A DNA stretch of 21,810 nucleotides from Planctomycetota bacterium. Lineage in GTDB: Bacteria; Planctomycetota; Phycisphaerae; Sedimentisphaerales; SM23-30. The translations under genes were made by a program, and so were the position numbers. Shown one piece after another: positions 1 through 8,435 of the stretch; position 1 is the first letter of the stretch; the number at the start of each line of letters is the position of its first letter. The DNA lies in contig JAKQBU010000045.1 of NCBI GenBank assembly GCA_029573975.1, forward strand, positions 1-21,810, in the 5' to 3' direction. The notes beneath the pieces were generated by a model, which saw only the letters and a program-made list of their open reading frames with translations, did no database searches and had not been told where the DNA came from.

Positions 1-2
1 CG

Positions 3-215
3 TTTGGCAGCATTGTCTTTATAACAGTTTATCAACCTGGCTGAGGAAATCCCATCGGCGCCCTTGTAGGGTGCGTTGTATCGCTGAGCGTTTTGACCTC
101 CTTCCTTATGTGTATTCTTGGATTATGTCTGGATCAGCGTAAAGGGCTTGCGATTGCTATATTTGCAATAACAGGTCTGTTGTTTTTTTTCTTTTTGGCA
201 CAAATGACGCTCTAA
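3..215 (+). pseudogene. C-terminal remnant of a small membrane protein, with in-frame TGA
   Basis: One reading frame runs from the window edge to a TAA at 213-215 and is broken only by a TGA at 42-44. After the TGA it reads through two hydrophobic stretches (starting GALVGCVVSLSVL and ending LLFFFFLAQMTL) joined by a short polar loop with LDQRKG, which is the pattern of two membrane helices. No ATG, GTG or TTG lies between the TGA and the first helix; the first ATG (108-110) is inside that helix. Either this is a decayed gene or the stretch before 42 is unrelated and the start is non-standard. I do not recognise a family. It is followed directly by the repeat at 222-312. Confidence 0.35.
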
Positions 216-221
216 CATCAT

Positions 222-312
222 CTAGCCCGCAAATTTCGCAGGCTTTCGATTTTCAGCAGTCTTTTTACCCGCCCTCTTCGTTCTGGTTGCTATTTGTCCT
301 CGACTTATATGG
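222..312 (+). repeat. Short dispersed repeat, copy A
   Basis: This stretch matches the minus strand of 9655-9560. From the shared CTAGCCCGC start to the shared TGTCCTC, most bases agree, with single substitutions after a more variable first 20 bases. The cores include CTTTCGATTTTCAGC, GTCTTTTT and TCTTCGTTCT. Copy A abuts the stop codon of the antiporter gene (316). Copy B lies downstream of the alkyltransferase gene, and both copies have the same orientation relative to the gene they follow. No transposase or long ORF is present. Confidence 0.75.
224..253 (+). terminator. Hairpin with T-rich tail, possible terminator
   Basis: AGCCCGC (224-230) and GCAGGCT (238-244) form a 7-bp stem with one G-U pair and a 7-nt loop, followed by TTCGATTTT. 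Read on the plus strand it could end transcription of the remnant at 3-215. Read on the minus strand it lies about 70 nt past the antiporter stop but lacks a U-run. The same stem position is kept in copy B of the repeat with a different sequence. Confidence 0.4.
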
Positions 313-315
313 TTT

Positions 316-2073
316 TTAATGCGGCAGGGCTTTGTCAATGGCGTCAAGGTAAGCCTGGGTGGTCTGATCAGGACCGCAGATGCTGGCGAAGGCGCCGCGG
401 GAAGTTTGTTCGGCTATTTCCTCCACCTGGACCGAGGTGGTTATGATTTTCGCACGGGGGGCCAGCGAACGAACCGAGTCGATCAGTCGCTCGTTGGACG
501 TTCCCCGCAGAAAGGTATTGGCGATGGTGCAGACTACAACCTTGGCCTGTTCAAGGCCGGCATGGCGGAGTGTTTCCACGTTACAGATGTCGCCGTACAT
601 GACGCGGAGTCCGTGGCTGCGGATCCGGTCGTGGTTGCGCAAATTATAGTCAATGACCATCATGCGAGGCAGCAGATCGGGCCGTTTTTCTTTGATACGC
701 CGGACGAGGGCCTCGGCATTGAGATAATAACCCAGCAGGTAAATTTCCGCAGACCAGTGCCGGTCGTCAGCGACCGCAGCGGCAGAATCGGGCCGGGGCG
801 CGGCGGTTTTCAGGCGGATCAGACGGGCCAGGTTACGGGCCGCCGCATAGTTGAAACGTATGGCAAATGGCGTGAGGACCAGGGAGAGCATCAGGGCATA
901 GGAGATGACCGAGGCTTCTTCCTGAGTGATGGCGCCGGCAGACAGGCCCACCGGCAGCAACAGCAGCGAGAACTCAGAAAGCTGGGACAGGTTCAGGGCA
1001 GCGGTTAGCGAGACAATATTTCCCATGCGGGCTGCCATCAGGGTAGGAGCAAAGAGAAGAAACCGGGTGAGAAACACCAGTGCAGTCAGCAGGCAGGCGC
1101 CCAGAATGGCAGTGAAAGAGGGGGGCGGGAGTGTCATGCCCAGGGTGACAAAAAACAAGGCCATAAAAAAATCACGGAGGTTAGTGACTTTCGAGAGGAC
1201 TTCCCCGGCTTGGGGGAGGCTGGCGATGGTCAGACCGGCGATCAGGGCGCCCATCTCGGCTGAGAGGCCGATAAATCCGAAGGCGGCACTGCCCAGGAAG
1301 CACCAGGCCAGGGCTGACATGGCCATCAGGTCCGGGGCGGTGGCCACAAATTTCATGATGCGGGCCAGCAAATGCCGGGCTACCCAGCTCATAATGAGGG
1401 TTACTGCCACCCCGCCAGCTATCGAGAGTACAATCGACAGGGGGCCGCTGCCGCCATGACCGCCGGACTGGGAAGAGATATAGGATAGTACCGTCACGGC
1501 CCAGATGTCCTGGGCGATGAGGGTGAGGACGGTGATGCGGCCGGCCTGGCTGGTGAGGTCGAATTTATCGCCGAGCAGGCGGACCACGACGGCGGTGCTG
1601 CTCAGAGCGGCGGCGGCGGCGAAGATAATCTGTCCCTGGGGCCGGGAGGCCAGGCCGGGCAGGTGGATGTCCAGACAGCGGAGAATAATCTGGAGCAGCC
1701 ACACGAAGCCGATGGTGATGGGACCCTGCAAAAAGATAGCCGCAGCGGGGGCCTTGCCCAGTCCGAGCACTTTTTTGAGGTCCAGTTCCAGTCCGATGAC
1801 AAAGAGCAGCAGGATTAATCCCAGGCTGGAGATGTGCTCCAGGCTTTTGGAAGCGTCCCCCAGCAGCGGCCGGGTCAGGAAGCCCAGCAGCAGGCCTGCC
1901 GCTATATATGCTACCAGCGAAGGCTGCTTGATGCGATGGAGTACGACAGCCAGGATGGAGGCGGCGACGATGGCAATCTGGATGGCTCGAACTACATCAT
2001 GCCCGGAAGCGGCCTCTGCTTCGGAGGCAGATGCGGTCAATAGCAATGAGTGAACGAACAAACTACAATTCAT
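316..2073 (-). CDS. Kef-type cation:proton antiporter with C-terminal RCK-like domain
   Basis: Predicted inner-membrane monovalent cation:proton antiporter of the CPA2/KefB-KefC family (about 585 aa). The N-terminal 420 residues hold about a dozen hydrophobic helices with family-typical segments such as AYIAAGLLLGF, LLFVIGLELDLKK, SSTAVVV and GLSAEMGALIAGL. Residues from about 445 onward resemble a TrkA-N/RCK domain, which in relatives binds nucleotide and gates the channel. Its usual GxGxxG motif is degraded here (LLGYYLNAEAL), although a later Asp (MVIDYN) and GDICN segment remain. I chose the ATG at 2073; the reading frame extends to a TTG at 2112, but that lies inside the leader and extends a plausible N-terminal signal or membrane segment without need. 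It has its own near-consensus promoter and sits 3' of the efflux operon on the same strand. Potassium efflux is the likely role, but the ion is not provable from sequence. Confidence 0.88.
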   Translation of the reverse strand: MNCSLFVHSLLLTASASEAEAASGHDVVRAIQIAIVAASILAVVLHRIKQPSLVAYIAAGLLLGFLTRPLLGDASKSLEHISSLGLILLLFVIGLELDLKKVLGLGKAPAAAIFLQGPITIGFVWLLQIILRCLDIHLPGLASRPQGQIIFAAAAALSSTAVVVRLLGDKFDLTSQAGRITVLTLIAQDIWAVTVLSYISSQSGGHGGSGPLSIVLSIAGGVAVTLIMSWVARHLLARIMKFVATAPDLMAMSALAWCFLGSAAFGFIGLSAEMGALIAGLTIASLPQAGEVLSKVTNLRDFFMALFFVTLGMTLPPPSFTAILGACLLTALVFLTRFLLFAPTLMAARMGNIVSLTAALNLSQLSEFSLLLLPVGLSAGAITQEEASVISYALMLSLVLTPFAIRFNYAAARNLARLIRLKTAAPRPDSAAAVADDRHWSAEIYLLGYYLNAEALVRRIKEKRPDLLPRMMVIDYNLRNHDRIRSHGLRVMYGDICNVETLRHAGLEQAKVVVCTIANTFLRGTSNERLIDSVRSLAPRAKIITTSVQVEEIAEQTSRGAFASICGPDQTTQAYLDAIDKALPH

Positions 2074-2101
2074 AGCATGTACAAATAAAACAAAAAGGTA
2101 A

Positions 2102-2125
2102 TCACAATCCAATTGGATCGGTCAT
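2102..2125 (-). other. Possible 7-codon leader ORF in the antiporter leader
   Basis: Within the predicted leader an ATG at 2125 opens a reading frame encoding MTDPIGL and a TGA at 2104-2102. The palindrome ATCCAATTGGAT lies inside it. There is no strong ribosome-binding site at the right distance, so translation is uncertain. Confidence 0.2.
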
Positions 2126-2168
2126 ATACCGTGATTTCTCGATAACCTTGTCGAAGAATATGGCCGTT

Positions 2169-2197
2169 AGTATAGGGCAGCCCGTTTGCGGTGTCAA
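2169..2197 (-). promoter_or_regulatory. Sigma70-type promoter of the antiporter gene
   Basis: On the minus strand a perfect TTGACA -35 box (2197-2192) is separated by 17 nt from TATACT (2174-2169). Transcription would start near 2161, giving a leader of about 88 nt. The leader begins with an imperfect hairpin (TTCTTCGA at 2158-2151 against TCGAGAA at 2142-2136) and later holds the 12-bp palindrome ATCCAATTGGAT (2107-2118). Confidence 0.7.
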
Positions 2198-2270
2198 ACC
2201 TTTTCAGGAGGATGCTGCTGCAATTTTGTTACCTGCGATACAAGGCAGTTGCGGGCTTGTTCACGGGCGG

Positions 2271-3734
2271 TTAGGGTTCTGTTGTTTCGGGCAAGGGGTC
2301 GCCGCCGCCGCCCAGGACGGCATAGAGTCTGACCTGATTGGTTAGTTTCGCCAATTGCAGATAAACCAGTTCCTGCTGGGCGGCATACAGGGAACGCTGA
2401 GCCACCAGCACATTGAGGTAGCTGTCCACGCCCTTGTCGTAGCGGGCGTTGGATAAACGATAGGTTTCCGAAACGGCGTGAACCAGTGATTGCTGAGCCG
2501 CAACCTCATTTTCCACCGTACCGCGAATCGCCAGGACATCCGCCACCTCGCGGAAGGCCGTTTGAATGGCCCATTCATATTCGGTGATGGCCATTTCCTT
2601 TTGTACTTTGGTGGCCTGGAGGGCAAACCAGGTGCGGGCGTCAAAGATCGGCATAACGATCTGGGGGGAATAACTCCAGGTGCCGGAGCCGGATTCAAAG
2701 AGGCCGGAGAGGTCTTTGCTGGCGGTGCCGACGGCAGCCGTCAGGGAGATGCGGGGGAAGAAGGCGGCGCGGGCGGCGCCGATGTCTGCATGGGCGGCCT
2801 TGAGCAAATTTTCAGCCCGCAGCACATCCGGGCGGTTCAGCAGCACCTCGGAGGAAAGGCCGGCACTGATTTCCCGAAGAGCCGAGACATTGGCCAGATC
2901 CGAAGGCAGCAGTTCAGCCGGAATCGGAGAACCCGCCAGCAGATTCAGAGCATTGACATCCTGGGCCACCAACTGTGTATAGAGAGCGACATTCCGGCGG
3001 GCGATATCCACCTGGGTTTGGGCCTGAAAGATATCCAGTTCCGGCACCAGGCCCCGGTCGAAGCGGCGTTTTACCAGATTATAGGCATCCTGCTGGGTTT
3101 TTACGGTGGTTTCGGCCAATGTGAGGTTTTCCCGGTCGGCCGCCAGAGTCAGATAGGTATTGGCAACCGAGGATACCAGCAGGATCTGGGCGCTGTTGCG
3201 AGCCTGCTGGGATGCCAGAAATTCCTCCAGGGCACGATCTTTCAGGCTGCGGAGACGTCCGAAAAAGTCAATTTCCCAGGATGCCATGCCCAGATTGGCA
3301 TCGTATCGTTCGGTAATCTGCCGCCTTCCGGAACTGGAAAGATCCGCGGGAACCCGCTGTCGGCTGCCGCTGCCGATGGCATCGACCGTGGGCAGTAATT
3401 CGGCTCGTTGAATGCCGTAGAGTGCCCGGGTCCGTTCCACATTCAAAGCCGCCAACCGCAAATCGCGGTTGTTGTTCAGGGCGGTTTCAATAATCTGCTG
3501 CAGCCGCGGGTCCGTAAAAAATTCCTGCCAGGCAATTTCCGCCGCGGCCGGGGCACCGGTTGCGGTGTTGGGTTCCTGATAGGCCGTACCCGACGGCCAG
3601 CCGGCCGGAACGGGGGCTTCCGGTCTGGTGTATTTTGGGGCTAGCGTGCACCCGCCCGGCAGCAGGACGATTCCCAGTAACAAGAAAAACCATAATCTAT
3701 TTATAGGTTGTTTTCTAAAGTGTTTTTTGTTCAT
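2271..3734 (-). CDS. Outer-membrane efflux lipoprotein, NodT/OprM family
   Basis: Outer-membrane channel of a tripartite drug-efflux system, working with the RND pump and adaptor encoded just upstream. About 487 aa, the usual length for OprM/CmeC/NodT proteins. A short basic N-terminus and a hydrophobic stretch lead to LLPGGC, with Cys29 the likely lipidated residue; Pro at -3 is slightly unusual. Then follows the typical TLAPKYTRPEAPVPAGW opening. Two OEP repeats follow, with segments such as AWQEFFTDPRLQQIIETAL, ASWEIDFFGRLRSLKDRAL and NRPDVLRAENLLKAAHADIGAARAAFFPRISLTA. I chose the ATG at 3734 because it overlaps the pump stop codon as ATGA, typical of translational coupling; an ATG seven codons earlier (3755) is also possible. 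Confidence 0.95.
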   Translation of the reverse strand: MNKKHFRKQPINRLWFFLLLGIVLLPGGCTLAPKYTRPEAPVPAGWPSGTAYQEPNTATGAPAAAEIAWQEFFTDPRLQQIIETALNNNRDLRLAALNVERTRALYGIQRAELLPTVDAIGSGSRQRVPADLSSSGRRQITERYDANLGMASWEIDFFGRLRSLKDRALEEFLASQQARNSAQILLVSSVANTYLTLAADRENLTLAETTVKTQQDAYNLVKRRFDRGLVPELDIFQAQTQVDIARRNVALYTQLVAQDVNALNLLAGSPIPAELLPSDLANVSALREISAGLSSEVLLNRPDVLRAENLLKAAHADIGAARAAFFPRISLTAAVGTASKDLSGLFESGSGTWSYSPQIVMPIFDARTWFALQATKVQKEMAITEYEWAIQTAFREVADVLAIRGTVENEVAAQQSLVHAVSETYRLSNARYDKGVDSYLNVLVAQRSLYAAQQELVYLQLAKLTNQVRLYAVLGGGGDPLPETTEP

Positions 3735-6700
3735 CTGCTGTTTGCCTTTTTCCATTTGCCAAAGATTTTCTCCACCAGTACGTAAAATAACGGGGAAAAT
3801 AAGACCACCAGAATGGTACCGGTAATCATCCCCCCCAGCACTACCGTACCGATGGCGTTCATGGCACCAGCTCCGGCACCAGTACTAAAAGCCATTGGCA
3901 GTACCGAGATCCCGGTCGTGGTGGAGGTCATTAGAATCGGACGTAACCGCAATTTTACTGCCTGAAGAGAGGCCTCGATCAGGCCCATCCCCTGCGCAAC
4001 CCCGTTCATGGCGAACTGCACGATCAGGATGGCGTTCTTGGTGGCCAGGCCCAGGGTGTTCAGCAGACCAATCTGAAAATAGACATCACTGGGCAAGCCG
4101 CGCCAGTAGCTGGCAGCAAAGCCGCCGATAACGCCGATCGGCAGGATCAGCAGCACCGCGATGGGTACATCCCATTTACCATAGAGGGCCGCCAGGAACA
4201 GGAAGACAATCAGAATGGAAAATGTATAGAGAAGGCCGGTTTGAGCGGCCGCCTGCCGTTCCTGATAGGAAAGGCCGGTCCAGTCGAATCCGACGCCCTG
4301 CGGCAGTTTGGCTGTGATGTCTTCCATGGCCTGCATGGCTTCGCCGGAACTCCGGCCCGGGGTCGGCTCCCCCTGGATATTCATGGATGGAAAGCCGTTA
4401 TAGCGTTCCAGACGCGGAGAACCGCTGGTCCAGTGGCTGGACGCAAACGAGGTAAATGGAACCATCTGGCCGGCCTGGTTGCGGATATACAGTTTTTCCA
4501 GGTCCTCGGGCAGCATGCGGTAGGGGGCATCCGCCTGGATATAGACCCGTTTGACGCGGCCGCCCTGGATGAAGTCATTTACATACGCACTGCCGAATGC
4601 CGCGGATATGGTATTATGAATGGCGGTGATGGGCAGGCTTTGGGCACCGGCCTTTTCCCAGTCCACATCAATCCGGTATTCGGGTACATCTTCCATACCG
4701 TTGGGCCGGACTTTGGTTACTCTTGGATCCTGAGCCGCCATGCCCAGTAACTGATTGCGGGCGTTCGTCAGGGCATCATGGCCCGAGCCACCCCGGTCCA
4801 GCAACTGGAAATCAAATCCGGTGGCGTGTCCCAGCTCGATGACGGAGGGGGGGGCAAAGGCAAATACCATGGCACTATGAATGGTAGAAAATTTGGCCGT
4901 AGCCCGGCCGGCGACGGCCTTGATCCGCAAATCCGGACGGCCGCGCAGCCCCCAATCCTTTAGCTTGACAAAAACCATGGCGTTATTCTGCCCCTGACCG
5001 GAAAAGTTTACCCCGGCAATCGTCATGCAGGATTCTACCGCCTCTTTTTCATTTTCCAGAAAATAATGCTGGACTTCGTCCGCGATTACCTGGGTTTGCT
5101 CCAGGGTAGATCCGGTGGGCATGAGGATCTGAGCAAAGAGGATTCCCTGATCCTCGTCCGGGAGGTAGCTGGTCGGCATGCGATGAAAGATGAATCCCAG
5201 GCCGGCGACAATCAGGATATATACGGCTACAAAACGGAGTTTCCGGGCCAGCGAATAGCCGACCAATTTTACAATACCATTCCGAAACCGGTAAAAACCC
5301 CGGTCGAACCAGAGGAAGAATGGACGCAGGAACCAAACGGCCCCTTCCGCTGCTTCGTGGCCCTTGACAACCGGTTTGAGGATGGAGGCACACAGCACCG
5401 GCGTCAGAATCAGGGCCACCAGGACGGACAGAAACATGGAGGTGACGATGGTTACGGAAAACTGGCGGTAAATAATCCCGGTAGAACCGGCGAAGAATGC
5501 CATTGGACCAAACAAGGCTGCCAAAACCAGGCAAAATCCGATCAGGGCGCTGGTGACCTGCTCCATGGACCGGGCGGTGGCTTCCCGCGGCGAAATCCCT
5601 TCATCGCTCATGAGCCGTTCCACATTTTCCACTACGACGATCGTATCGTCCACCAGCAGCCCGATGGAAATCACCATGGCGAACATCGTCAGCATGTTGA
5701 TGGAATACCCAAAGGCCCCCAGGGCGGCACAGGTGCCCAGAATTACCACCGGCACCGAGATCGTGGGAATGAGGGTGGCACGGATATTTCCCATAAACAG
5801 CCACATAACCAGAAAGACCAGCGCAATAGCTTGGAAAAGAGACTTCACGGCTTCCAGAATGGCGGCCCTGACGAAGGGGGTCGTATCGTAAGGATAGACA
5901 ACCTTGGTCCCCGCCGGGAAATAGCGGCTCATTTCTTCCATTTTGCTTTTGATGGCATCGGCGGTTTTCAGCGCATTGGCGCCGGGGGTTTGCCGGATCG
6001 CCAGCATGGCCGCCGGTTTGCCGTTGTAATGTCCCTCGATATCATAGGACTCGGTCCCCAGTTCGGTCCGCCCGATATCCTGAATACGTATGATAGCACC
6101 GTCCGGATTGGTACGCAGGGGGATGGCGGCGAACTGATCCGGGGTTTGCAGCAGGTTTTGTACAATAATCGAAGCGTTCAGCCGCTGGCCTTCCACCGCG
6201 GGTACTCCGCCGAACTGGCCGGCGGATACCTCGACATTGTAGGCTCGCAGGGCGCTGATCACATCGGCTACGGTCAGGTGATAATTGGTCAGTTTGTCGG
6301 GATCGAACCAGATCCGCATGGCATATTGAGAACCAAAAATCTCTACTTCCCCCACGCCAGGCACGCGCGACAGAACTTTTTCGAGATTGGACTTGGCATA
6401 GTCGCGCAGATCATTGCCGGTCATACTGTCGTCTTCGGAGACCAGCCCTACCATAATCAAATAGTTCCGCGTGGACTTGCTCACCTGGACTCCGGTACGC
6501 TGGACCACCTCCGGCAGACTCGTCAGGGCCAACTGCAGCTTGTTCTGGACCTTGGCCCACGCCAGGTCCGGGTCGGTACCCGGGGCAAAAGTCAGTTCCA
6601 GACGGGAAGAACCGGAGGAATCACTGGTGGCGGACAGGTACAGCATATCATCAAAACCCGTCATCTTTTGTTCGATGATCTGGGTCACGCTGTTTTCCAC

Positions 6701-6871
6701 CGTTTGTGCCGAAGCCCCAGGATAGAAGGAACTGATGGCAATGGCCGGCGGAGCAATGGGCGGATACTGGGAAATCGGCAGGTTGTAGATGGCCAGACCG
6801 CCCAGCAGCATGATGCAAATGGCGACCACCCAGGCGAAAACCGGACGATCGAGAAAAAATTTCGATAACAT
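3731..6871 (-). CDS. RND multidrug efflux pump, AcrB/MexB (HAE1) type
   Basis: Inner-membrane proton-driven exporter that passes drugs and other amphiphiles from the periplasm and membrane to the outer-membrane channel. At 1046 aa it has the family's usual length. The N-terminus (MLSKFFLDRPVFAWVVAICIML) is the standard first helix. The TM4 proton-relay pair is present in GLLVDDTIVVVENVER (Asp408, Asp409), and the TM10 lysine in GLATKNAILIVQF (Lys945). Two large periplasmic halves follow TM1 and TM7. GGAG precedes the ATG by about 9 nt. The gene starts 1 nt after the adaptor stop and its own stop overlaps the next start, so the three genes form one operon. Substrate range cannot be read from sequence. 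Confidence 0.97.
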   Translation of the reverse strand: MLSKFFLDRPVFAWVVAICIMLLGGLAIYNLPISQYPPIAPPAIAISSFYPGASAQTVENSVTQIIEQKMTGFDDMLYLSATSDSSGSSRLELTFAPGTDPDLAWAKVQNKLQLALTSLPEVVQRTGVQVSKSTRNYLIMVGLVSEDDSMTGNDLRDYAKSNLEKVLSRVPGVGEVEIFGSQYAMRIWFDPDKLTNYHLTVADVISALRAYNVEVSAGQFGGVPAVEGQRLNASIIVQNLLQTPDQFAAIPLRTNPDGAIIRIQDIGRTELGTESYDIEGHYNGKPAAMLAIRQTPGANALKTADAIKSKMEEMSRYFPAGTKVVYPYDTTPFVRAAILEAVKSLFQAIALVFLVMWLFMGNIRATLIPTISVPVVILGTCAALGAFGYSINMLTMFAMVISIGLLVDDTIVVVENVERLMSDEGISPREATARSMEQVTSALIGFCLVLAALFGPMAFFAGSTGIIYRQFSVTIVTSMFLSVLVALILTPVLCASILKPVVKGHEAAEGAVWFLRPFFLWFDRGFYRFRNGIVKLVGYSLARKLRFVAVYILIVAGLGFIFHRMPTSYLPDEDQGILFAQILMPTGSTLEQTQVIADEVQHYFLENEKEAVESCMTIAGVNFSGQGQNNAMVFVKLKDWGLRGRPDLRIKAVAGRATAKFSTIHSAMVFAFAPPSVIELGHATGFDFQLLDRGGSGHDALTNARNQLLGMAAQDPRVTKVRPNGMEDVPEYRIDVDWEKAGAQSLPITAIHNTISAAFGSAYVNDFIQGGRVKRVYIQADAPYRMLPEDLEKLYIRNQAGQMVPFTSFASSHWTSGSPRLERYNGFPSMNIQGEPTPGRSSGEAMQAMEDITAKLPQGVGFDWTGLSYQERQAAAQTGLLYTFSILIVFLFLAALYGKWDVPIAVLLILPIGVIGGFAASYWRGLPSDVYFQIGLLNTLGLATKNAILIVQFAMNGVAQGMGLIEASLQAVKLRLRPILMTSTTTGISVLPMAFSTGAGAGAMNAIGTVVLGGMITGTILVVLFSPLFYVLVEKIFGKWKKANSR

Positions 6872-6872
6872 A

Positions 6873-8213
6873 TCATTTCTCCAATTCGTTCGTAGCGGCG
6901 GAAGGCGGTGCGGCCTTCTCCGGGGTATTCTCTTGACGGCCAGACTCGAATGGAAACGCCTGGACTACAGCGCCGGGCCTTATTTTTTGCGTTCCCTCGA
7001 CAATCACCCTGTCGCCGGGATTCAATCCTGACGAAACCAGCCATTGGTTGCCTATGGCTCGCTGGATAGTGAGCATTCTTTGTTGAACCTTGTTTTCCCC
7101 ATCCACAATCAGGGCGTAGGGATCCCCTTTCGGGGTACGGAGGATGCCCTGCTGAGTGACCAGGATGGCTTGCTCACTGGTTCCTTCGGTAATTATCGCC
7201 CGAACAAACATACCCGGCAGCAAAACCCCGTTCGGATTGGGAACCATAATCCGCAGAACTACAGATCCGGTCGATGGATCCACCGTAACATCCTGAAACT
7301 GAAGTATTCCGGCTGTGGAATACTCGGTGCCGTCTCCCATAAAGATCTTGACCTGGTTTTCGTTGGTTCCATTCCGGCGGAGATTCCCGCTTTCCAGACT
7401 GCGCCGCAGTCGGTTCAATTCCGTGGTCGATTGTTTCACATCCACGTAAATCGGATCGAGCGAAGTAATGGTCGCCAATACTGCCTGATAGGCAGTCACG
7501 ATGGCTCCTTCTGTCACGTTGGACCTGCCGATGCGGCCGGAGATCGGGGCGGTTATCTGGGTGTACGCCAGATTGATCCGGGCCGTCTCGATTGCCGCTT
7601 CCGCCTGTTTGATCAGGGCCTCCGCCTCCGCCATCGCCGCGGCATCACTGTTGACCTGGGCCTGGGCGGCACGCAGTGTGGCTTCCGCCACCTCCACATC
7701 CGTCACTGCCTTATCCAGATCGCTGGCCGATACGGCCCGATCCTTAAACAGATCCTCCATCCGCTGCCGGTTGATTTTAGCCAAAGATAAAGTGGCCTCC
7801 TGCCGCGTAACCCCTGCCGCACTGGCCGCCTGTGCCGCCCGCGCGCGTTCCAGCATCTTTCGTGCAGCTTCCCGATTCGCCACCGCATGATCATAGGCCG
7901 CCTGATAGGGGGCCGGATCAATCAGGTACAGCACATCACCGGCCTTCACCTCCGTGCCTTCCGTAAACAGGCGTTTTTGAATCAGGCCGTTTACCTGGGG
8001 CCGGATTTCCGCGAAGAGCTGGGCCGCGGTACGGCCCGGTAGGGGGGTGGTCAACTCCACTTTTTGCGGCTGGACCGTGACCACCGCCACTTCCGCTGCC
8101 GCAGGCGGCGGTGCCGCTTGCTGCTTACGGTTGCAACCGCCCAGCCACAGGCCTGCCAGCAAAACGGTCCCGGTCAGAATCAGTCTAACTCTATGTTTTT
8201 CACAAAATCGCAT
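6873..8213 (-). CDS. Periplasmic adaptor (membrane fusion) lipoprotein, AcrA/MexA family
   Basis: Adaptor that links the RND pump to the outer-membrane factor. About 446 aa. A basic N-terminus and hydrophobic segment lead to LWLGGC with Cys27 as the lipid attachment site, followed by a low-complexity linker of Gln, Ala and Pro. The lipoyl half (KVELTTPLPGRTAAQLFAEIRPQVNGLIQKRLFTEGTEVKAGDVLYLID) is followed by an alpha-hairpin rich in Ala and charged residues (about 85-200), the second lipoyl half (ITAPISGRIGRSNVTEGAIV) and a beta-barrel domain. GGAG lies 7 nt before the ATG. First gene of the operon, with a leader of about 215 nt after the predicted promoter. No TetR or MarR regulator gene lies beside it. 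Confidence 0.96.
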   Translation of the reverse strand: MRFCEKHRVRLILTGTVLLAGLWLGGCNRKQQAAPPPAAAEVAVVTVQPQKVELTTPLPGRTAAQLFAEIRPQVNGLIQKRLFTEGTEVKAGDVLYLIDPAPYQAAYDHAVANREAARKMLERARAAQAASAAGVTRQEATLSLAKINRQRMEDLFKDRAVSASDLDKAVTDVEVAEATLRAAQAQVNSDAAAMAEAEALIKQAEAAIETARINLAYTQITAPISGRIGRSNVTEGAIVTAYQAVLATITSLDPIYVDVKQSTTELNRLRRSLESGNLRRNGTNENQVKIFMGDGTEYSTAGILQFQDVTVDPSTGSVVLRIMVPNPNGVLLPGMFVRAIITEGTSEQAILVTQQGILRTPKGDPYALIVDGENKVQQRMLTIQRAIGNQWLVSSGLNPGDRVIVEGTQKIRPGAVVQAFPFESGRQENTPEKAAPPSAATNELEK

Positions 8214-8435
8214 TAGGAATCTCCAATAATAAGGATGAAGTTAAATACCTTGGGTACATGAAAAATCAGCTTCCGGTCATGCGGGAAAACCTTTTAAAAA
8301 GGGCGGCAGCAAATTTTTCCATGGACTCAGTGCAGCCAGGTATCTGATAAAATCAGTTCGTTTGTGTAACATAATCATGCTTTTCAGCAGTAAAAAATTC
8401 TTCATGTACTGCATTTTTTCAGTAAATTAAAGAAA

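Noticed and set aside
222..312. Coding constraint in the repeat: five of seven substitutions in the conserved core fall in the same codon phase and would be synonymous on the minus-strand reading (GQIATRTK...)
   Set aside because: With seven changes this can arise by chance (roughly one in seven for any phase), and neither copy has a start codon in that frame.
2074..2112. TTG start 13 codons upstream for the antiporter
   Set aside because: The ATG at 2073 gives a typical N-terminus, and the TTG lies in the middle of a palindrome without a ribosome-binding site.
5066..6868. A 600-codon open frame on the plus strand opposite the RND pump gene
   Set aside because: It is the antisense shadow of a gene with clear AcrB motifs. 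The product is rich in Gly, Gln, His and Arg without domains, as expected from the reverse complement of GC-biased codons.
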